A stretch of DNA of 25,729 nt from assembly GCA_018398765.1 (NCBI GenBank), contig JAHBMJ010000020.1, forward strand, positions 33,980 through 59,708. Direction: 5' to 3'. Origin of the DNA: Chromera velia. Its lineage: Eukaryota > Sar > Chromeraceae. Each line of letters opens with the position of its first letter. Position 1 is the first letter of the stretch. Shown here piece after piece: positions 21,471 to 25,729 of the stretch. The notes beneath the pieces were generated by a model. It searched no databases. It was not told the origin of the DNA and saw nothing but the letters and a program-made list of their open reading frames with translations. A program made the translations under genes and the position numbers.

Positions 21471-22408
21471 CTCTTAAGCTAGTCAGTTAGTCACGTGGCT
21501 GCCCCTATTCTTTGGCAGAGTAATTCTTCTTTCGCTTTGTCGGCTGCTCCCTATACCCCTTTAAGTTCTTGCCCTGCCATTGTCGCCGACTTCCGGGTCA
21601 CTCTTTTCTTTTTGGGTGCATGCCTGCCTGCCTGCCTGCCAAACGGAGTGTGTGTGTGAATGTACAGGTCCATGTGGTCGTCTTAGATAGATGTAAGGAG
21701 AAACCGCATCATTTCGGGGAGATGCACAGAACGCAGGTGAAGAATCAGAAAATATCACCGGCATCCCTCTTCCGCGTGTGTACTGAACTGCCTGTATGTA
21801 TACCTGCACGCATGCATGCATGTACGTATGCAGTCTCCTGGTCCAAGGCCCGACCTGGTTTGATGGTCTCTGTCTCCGATGAGGGTCGTCTCTGTGTGTG
21901 GGGCTCTGAGGCCCTCTCTGCCTCTCTGTCTGCCCTCTCTGACGGGTCCTCCTCGAGGTCCCTCACAGCAGAAAAAGAAGGAGAGGGAGGGGCGTGTTCA
22001 TCCTCTCATCCGTGTCCCTCCAGCAGGGGGTGTGTGGGGAGAGAAGAGGAACCGCTCTGTGCACCTCCTCTCCAGTCCCCCCCCTTCGTGAAGTCCCACA
22101 CCCCCGCGTACACAATCAGAAGCAATTGCAACATCCGGAGACACGTCGGAAGGGCGACAACCTCGGTAGTCCGCAGAGGACCGACATCCTCGTTCGATAC
22201 CATCATTCCCCCACGGGGTGTGCTGCCACGACGTGCATCCCAGGCTACCCCGCCACGACGTGCATCCCAGGCTGCCCCCATCTCCTCGTTTGTGCCGCAT
22301 CAGACTGCACCCCACCTGCGTGAAGGCCGACAGCCCCCTCCGACCCAGGGTGAGAACGGAGAGGGCGACAGAGAGACGGGAAGAGGGGCAGACGACGAAG
22401 TCAACTAA
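12824..22408 (+). CDS. FBXW5-like: F-box/WD40 protein, FBXW5-like, 14 exons, complete
   Basis: F-box/WD40 proteins are substrate receptors of SCF (Skp1-cullin-F-box) ubiquitin ligases. Exons: 12824-13055, 13172-13258, 13641-13745, 14134-14239, 14679-14829, 15030-15106, 15520-15933, 16225-16373, 16619-17214, 18434-18539, 18920-20143, 20397-20551, 20896-21325, 21834-22408. All introns are GT-AG, all phases agree, and the sum is 4,407 bp (1,468 codons plus stop). The start AAAATGG is a good context. Residues 1-50 are an F-box ([20 protein letters not shown]). WD40 strands include [20 protein letters not shown] (exons 5-6), [13 protein letters not shown]...FVWDLDS (exon 8), [11 protein letters not shown] (exon 12), [18 protein letters not shown] plus EKHEDVVNC (exons 13-14) and [11 protein letters not shown] (exon 14). 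The order and the SGGEDK...HEDVVN block match FBXW5. FBXW5 has about 566 residues in human; here the propeller is interrupted by long Ser/Pro- and Arg/Glu-rich inserts, chiefly exons 7, 9 and 11. Confidence 0.9.
13518..13648 (+). repeat. Duplicated exon-3 acceptor flanking a 38-bp inverted-repeat insert
   Basis: The acceptor region of exon 3 (13601-13648: TGCCTCTTGCC, TGTTGTTGATCG repeats, then AGGCTTTGCG) has a diverged copy just upstream at 13518-13560. The 38 bp between (13561-13598) begin with CATTCATTT and end with AAATGAATG, a perfect 9-bp inverted repeat. TTTCATACA lies at 13567-13575. The functional acceptor (CAG at 13638-13640) is in an (ATCG)n tract with no pyrimidine run. Confidence 0.8.
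13704..13840 (+). repeat. Duplicated exon-3 donor flanking a 41-bp inverted-repeat insert
   Basis: A 48-bp sequence holding the end of exon 3 and its GTCGGT donor (13704-13751) recurs at 13793-13840 with two mismatches (46/48). The 41 bp between (13752-13792) contain CAGAATT (13752-13758) and AATTCTG (13781-13787) as inverted repeats, and TTTCATACA at 13771-13779. Reading through from the first donor meets a TAA, so the first copy is the exon end. Confidence 0.88.
14418..14591. other. Assembly gap (174 N) in intron 4 of the F-box gene
   Basis: These 174 unknown bases follow a CT-rich run and a TG-rich stretch. The gap is flanked by exons 4 and 5, whose phases agree (phase 2), so it probably lies wholly in the intron. 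It is most likely a collapsed microsatellite. Confidence 0.97.
14990..15020 (+). repeat. (CCTT)n pyrimidine tract before exon 6
   Basis: This is a run of CCTT units ending nine bases before the TTTGCAG acceptor at 15029. It sits where a splice polypyrimidine tract belongs, so the microsatellite may serve as one. Confidence 0.85.
15960..16032 (+). repeat. (CT)n / (GT)n microsatellite in intron 7
   Basis: CT units are followed by GT units with short interruptions, immediately after the exon ending at 15933. Noncoding. Confidence 0.85.
16516..16612 (+). repeat. (CT)n and (GT)n microsatellites before exon 9
   Basis: A long CT run at about 16516-16563 is followed by ACTC units and a GT run, then the CTCTGCAG acceptor of exon 9 at 16618. 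Noncoding. Confidence 0.85.
17266..18198 (+). repeat. Long (CAGA)n-type array in intron 9
   Basis: About 930 bp are built almost only of GACA units with interspersed AAAGAC, CACAGAC, GATAGAC and CATACAGAC variants. A stretch of about 120 bp near 17622-17743 recurs 316 bp later (about 17938-18059) with nearly the same order of variants, ending CAAAG in one copy and CAAG in the other. This shows a higher-order duplication. Both strands lack stop codons over long distances because of the unit sequence. The resulting QTDR or SVCL frames are artefacts. Confidence 0.92.
20587..20667 (+). repeat. Diverged 39/42-bp tandem duplication in intron 12
   Basis: TTTTTTTCGTTAGTTGGAAG at the start of the first unit is matched by TTTTTTTCGTTGGTTGGAAA in the second, and both end with CAT(G)-ATCT words. 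The two units (20587-20625 and 20626-20667) are directly adjacent, unlike the duplications at exon edges. No coding role. Confidence 0.75.
21380..21471 (+). repeat. (TC)n / (TG)n microsatellite in intron 13
   Basis: A TC run is followed by TCTG units and a TG run in the 508-bp intron between exons 13 and 14. Noncoding. Confidence 0.85.
22224..22277 (+). repeat. In-frame 27-bp tandem repeat in the last F-box exon
   Basis: Two tandem 27-bp units encode PRRASQATP and PRRASQAAP near the C-terminus of the F-box protein. Each contains R-R-A-S, a basophilic (PKA-type) kinase consensus. Phosphorylation is inference only. Confidence 0.75.
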
Positions 22409-23666
22409 CCCCGCACCATCATTCAAGTGACTGCATGCAGTTTCTTGATCTTTGTACGTGCTGATCACATCGTCGAGGGAGGCTGTCCGACGAATACCGT
22501 TTCTCCGAAAAGGACGCTCATGCGGAAGCCACTGCATGTACAGGCCGGCTGTGCGGTTCCTTCTCACCAGACAAAAGAGACTGCCAACTTCCGACCTACC
22601 TTCCATCTCCAGTGAAACTGAGCCAGCTAAGGCAAGCTTTAAACCTCACGGAGTCACACGCCAAAGAGCTCTGCAGGAATCGAGTCTGGCTTGGCGAAAC
22701 TTGCATTGTCTATCACGGTCCGACTCACGGACTCACTGCTGTTTTCCGTGGTTAATTGTGCGCAATCATTTTTTTGTTAGCATTTTCTACTTAAATGCCG
22801 TACATATATGATTTTTGCAGGGTGCTAGGCAGGATGATATATAGGATAGGATATGTACTGTAATATGATACGAAATGAAACAGTCAATTTAGGATTAGGA
22901 TTTATGTTCCGGGTTTGTTCCGAGGTTCACTGCTAGGAGACGGCTTGCACAATTTAACAATTTTATCCGTGAGTTTCATTTAAGAATCTTAGGAATCGGA
23001 AAGTTAAGATTATTTAAAAATTTTTAAATTTTAATAAAGTAAACGCGACTATACACTAAGTAGTAAGTACACATATATGCAGAACTTAATGTTTTTTTGA
23101 AGAAATTTTGCCAGTGATAAATTAAGGTTGAAGGTTCAAGTTGGCTAGCAAGTTGGCTCTTTGTTAGATTGAAATCTCAAGATACTTGGTACTTGAATAT
23201 ACTAGTAGTAATCCTAGTTACGGACCTAGTCGTAGTTCATGGAACTTTGAAACATCTATCACAGCCAAGTGATTTATCATTTCTGACCTAGTTTTTGATA
23301 GGCCGGGGACCCGTATATGTGGGATCGGTCTTAATCGGTCTGAATCGTCTGATGCTCCATTACTCCCTGTCCTCCCGCAATATGGACCTCGTAACAAACC
23401 TCAGTTGAAACCTGGAAAGCTAGAACATATATTTTATCTTATATTATCTTCTAGCTTATCCTACTACTAGTAAACCTATACCTAGTTTCAGAGACTCTAG
23501 GCTTAACCACAATTAAGTAAGTAAGTATATTTAATTAGCCTGATCTAGAACATGATTTAGGCTATAACCTTTAAAAATTAAATCTAAAATTGAATTAAGT
23601 TAGCTAATACAAATTTAATGCGATCAATGATGTAAAATGCATTATAATGAGTTTCATTGAATCATT
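22409..23666. other. Second AT-rich, CTAG-rich intergenic spacer
   Basis: These 1.26 kb lie between convergent stops. The first 330 bp have mixed composition and are probably 3' UTR of the F-box gene. From about 22,750 the sequence is strongly AT-rich with frequent CTAG (about 13 copies by eye from 22830 to 23560), like the spacer at 8309-10530. No gene, RNA or inverted-repeat element was found. Confidence 0.7.
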
Positions 23667-25727
23667 TTAGTAAAATTTGATATCTGGTACGTTCAAAACG
23701 GTCATACCAAGGCGTACAACCAGAAGATGTGGTATCCGACCCGATTTGAAAAGAGACCACAAAGCCTGGTATGTACGCGTTTTTTTCCTTTCACTGCTGT
23801 CACCGGCGCTGTGGAAAATACAATTTCTTGAAAGGTCCAGTTTTTGAAGGGGAGGGGGCTGCTGAGTGCCCCAAACATCCGTCAATATGGTGAAATGACT
23901 GTCCGAAAGCCGCATGTTTATGAGTCCTAACCTTTTCAAGTTTGGCATTTTCTCTGCCACCAGAACCTGTGAGAGAGCCCTCCAACCCTTCGAATCCGAA
24001 CCAAGGCACATGTTCTCCAGAGTCAAATCCTGGAGACACTGCATCTTGCCGCCCCCTAGCCCCTCACACAGAATACCCAACTCCTCGAGATTGTTAATCC
24101 CTTCAATTTGCAAGTTTTCAAGCAGGCGCAGACGACTGCCACTCAAGGCGTCTGAAAGCACGCGCACCGCATCCAAACAAGAGGTTTTCGAAACCAGTAA
24201 AGCAAGACTACTCCAAAATCTCACCGTCAAATGCCGCAACGAACAAACGAAGGTGGAGCTGAGAGCCTCATCGAAGGCTTGCACCACTTCCATGTAAAGT
24301 TCCTTACTACCGTCGGAAAAGTCTGTTCCCATCTCTCTCAAACTCGGCACTCTCCCGGAGGCCACTAGTCTCAACAAACACTTTGACCCCTCACACCCCA
24401 AATAGGGACTTCCACCATGAAAACGACAGAAGGACGAAAGCTTCCCCGGGCCACGGGAAAGTCCCGTGAAAAGGCCCGCAGCCGCTTCATTGATCCAGAT
24501 GGGAGTCTGACTCTTTGACCACATGGGCTGGGAGACTTCTTTTAAACAATCCATGCGTGCGTCAGCAGCCGAGAAGGCTTCTCCAAGTGCTTCCCCCACT
24601 GCTCGATTGACTACCTTCATTCCGACAGCCAATCTCCTCAATCCCGACAATTTCCCACCACGAACAACATCCGAGAAAGCTGTCACTGTTCTCTCTGTCA
24701 AGTGCTCGGATGCCCCCTCTTTTCTTAACCCCACATCCAAAAGCAAAGGAGGAGAAACGCTCCCTTGTAGAAACCCCTCACACACAGCGCCAAAGCTCTC
24801 ATGACGACGCCAGTCAAGCGTCACATTTCGGAGTGAAGGCAGAGACTCTCTGTCGCCACTCAGGACCCCTCCCAGCCCTCTGCATCCCCCCGAACCCTCC
24901 CCACACATGACAGAAAGGGTCAAATCGCGAAGCAACTTCAAACCCCCACTACCCAAACCCTCCGCAACCCCCCCCACCCCCTCATCTCCTTCTTCCCACC
25001 ACCCCAACCGAAGCTTTGACAGAGAAGGACAACCACCATCCCCTAGAGCCCCCCCCAACGCACACATACCATACCCACTCACATGACCACTCTGGTGCAC
25101 CAAACTGAGCACATCAGGTTTTCCGCGACCAAATTTATCGAAGACCAGGCTTTCCAACAACGACAAACCATCCCCCCGAACCCCCTCTGCAAGAGCCAAC
25201 AGACTGCCGTCAGAGACAACAGACAAACCCTGAAGGTCCAGGCTCTGCAGACATTTTGTGTTGCCACTCGCAAGACCGCGAGCCAGAGTAATGCCGCTCA
25301 TCAGCCCGTGAGGCTGGTCCATCTCTATTCTCGATCTCACCCTCTTCAATTTAGACAGATGAGAAGAACTCATAGCGTTCGAGAGTGCTTCAACCCCCTC
25401 TGTCTGATCACTTCTAGGATGCACAACAAGCTCTTCCAGAGAAGGCACACCCTCTACACCCAACGCCTTGGCAAAAGTTGCTAAGTGCTGACTAGCCATG
25501 CGATTACCCCCCAGAAGAAGTTTGCGGAGTTTCGGGAAACGCCCTCCCAACAGGAACACTTCGGGAGAAACAAAAATTCGGCTTTCCGGAGAAGCCAGGG
25601 CAACTTGCCCCCCCTCTCCCCCAATCACAGCACCCTCCTCTGCACCAACTGCCGCTACCTGCCCTCCTGCTCCCGCCGCCACCTCTCCTCCTTCTCCCTC
25701 TGCCCCCTGCCCCCCCCCACCTGCTCC
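23667..25727 (-). CDS. Leucine-rich-repeat protein (ribonuclease-inhibitor type), 5' partial
   Basis: The frame is open from the right edge to a TAA at 23667, 687 codons in one exon. No ATG start is visible: the codons at the edge read Gly/Ala/Glu-rich sequence, so the N-terminus lies beyond the window. The protein is a long array of LRRs, for example FPKLRKLLLGGNRMASQHLA, CLQSLDLQGLSVVSDGSLLA, SLLESLVFDKF and PPLQKLDLSRNCIFHSAG. The spacing (LxxLxLxxNxL plus a helical ALAEGLxxG segment) is that of ribonuclease-inhibitor/NLRC-type repeats, which form a curved protein-binding solenoid. No NACHT, kinase or membrane segment is seen in this part. Repeats between about residues 60 and 640 are degenerate. 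The C-terminus ends in a short basic tail (SSERKKTRTY) and VPDIKFY. Large LRR families of this kind are typical of chromerid and related protist genomes. Partners are unknown. Confidence 0.88.
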   Translation of the reverse strand, partial: GAGGGGQGAEGEGGEVAAGAGGQVAAVGAEEGAVIGGEGGQVALASPESRIFVSPEVFLLGGRFPKLRKLLLGGNRMASQHLATFAKALGVEGVPSLEELVVHPRSDQTEGVEALSNAMSSSHLSKLKRVRSRIEMDQPHGLMSGITLARGLASGNTKCLQSLDLQGLSVVSDGSLLALAEGVRGDGLSLLESLVFDKFGRGKPDVLSLVHQSGHVSGYGMCALGGALGDGGCPSLSKLRLGWWEEGDEGVGGVAEGLGSGGLKLLRDLTLSVMCGEGSGGCRGLGGVLSGDRESLPSLRNVTLDWRRHESFGAVCEGFLQGSVSPPLLLDVGLRKEGASEHLTERTVTAFSDVVRGGKLSGLRRLAVGMKVVNRAVGEALGEAFSAADARMDCLKEVSQPMWSKSQTPIWINEAAAGLFTGLSRGPGKLSSFCRFHGGSPYLGCEGSKCLLRLVASGRVPSLREMGTDFSDGSKELYMEVVQAFDEALSSTFVCSLRHLTVRFWSSLALLVSKTSCLDAVRVLSDALSGSRLRLLENLQIEGINNLEELGILCEGLGGGKMQCLQDLTLENMCLGSDSKGWRALSQVLVAEKMPNLKRLGLINMRLSDSHFTILTDVWGTQQPPPLQKLDLSRNCIFHSAGDSSERKKTRTYQALWSLFKSGRIPHLLVVRLGMTVLNVPDIKFY

Positions 25728-25729
25728 CG

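Noticed and set aside
21998-22606. 202-codon minus-strand frame
   Set aside because: It mirrors the last F-box exon on the other strand. The plus-strand reading continues the WD40 protein in correct phase.
22452-22811. 119-codon plus-strand frame after the F-box stop
   Set aside because: It overlaps the probable 3' UTR, has no domain, and has no supporting splice or start context.

Overview
The window looks like nuclear DNA of an intron-rich protist. Genes are split by many GT-AG introns carrying GT, CT, GATA or GACA microsatellites. Proteins have long low-complexity insertions, and GC-richer genes are separated by AT-rich spacers. The ribonuclease-inhibitor-type LRR protein and the general gene style recall chromerid algae such as Chromera velia (Alveolata). 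That placement is an inference, not a proof.

Layout. (1) 173-2285, minus: the 5' part of a probably mitochondrial Obg-family GTPase. I joined two exons by splice phase. The rest of the gene, including the G domain, runs off the low-complexity left edge. (2) 3031-8308, plus: an 11-exon gene for a TPR-containing protein of about 1,050 residues, function unknown. (3) 8309-10905: a long AT-rich, CTAG-rich spacer holding a 405-bp fold-back element with apparently perfect 153-bp arms. (4) 10906-12045, minus: an intronless gene, possibly SMI1/KNR4-like. (5) 12824-22408, plus: a complete 14-exon F-box/WD40 gene (FBXW5-like, 1,468 residues predicted) whose intron phases all agree. Intron 4 holds a 174-bp assembly gap and intron 9 a tetranucleotide array of about 0.9 kb. 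(6) 22409-23666: a second AT-rich, CTAG-rich spacer. (7) 23667-25727, minus: a leucine-rich-repeat protein, open to the right edge, so its start is missing. Genes 1/2 and 3/4 form divergent pairs with intergenic regions of about 0.75 kb.

The most unusual signal is a set of three small structures at exon/intron borders (706-815, 13518-13648, 13704-13840). In each, an exon edge with its splice site is duplicated on both sides of a 38-52 bp AT-rich insert. Each insert has 7-9 bp terminal inverted repeats, and all share the 9-mer TTTCATACA in gene-sense orientation. They resemble tiny introner-like insertions or an intron-birth-by-duplication process. Splice donors are also atypical: about half have C at +3 (GTCAGT, GTCGGT). 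No metabolic link between the five genes is apparent; they look like an ordinary eukaryotic neighbourhood.
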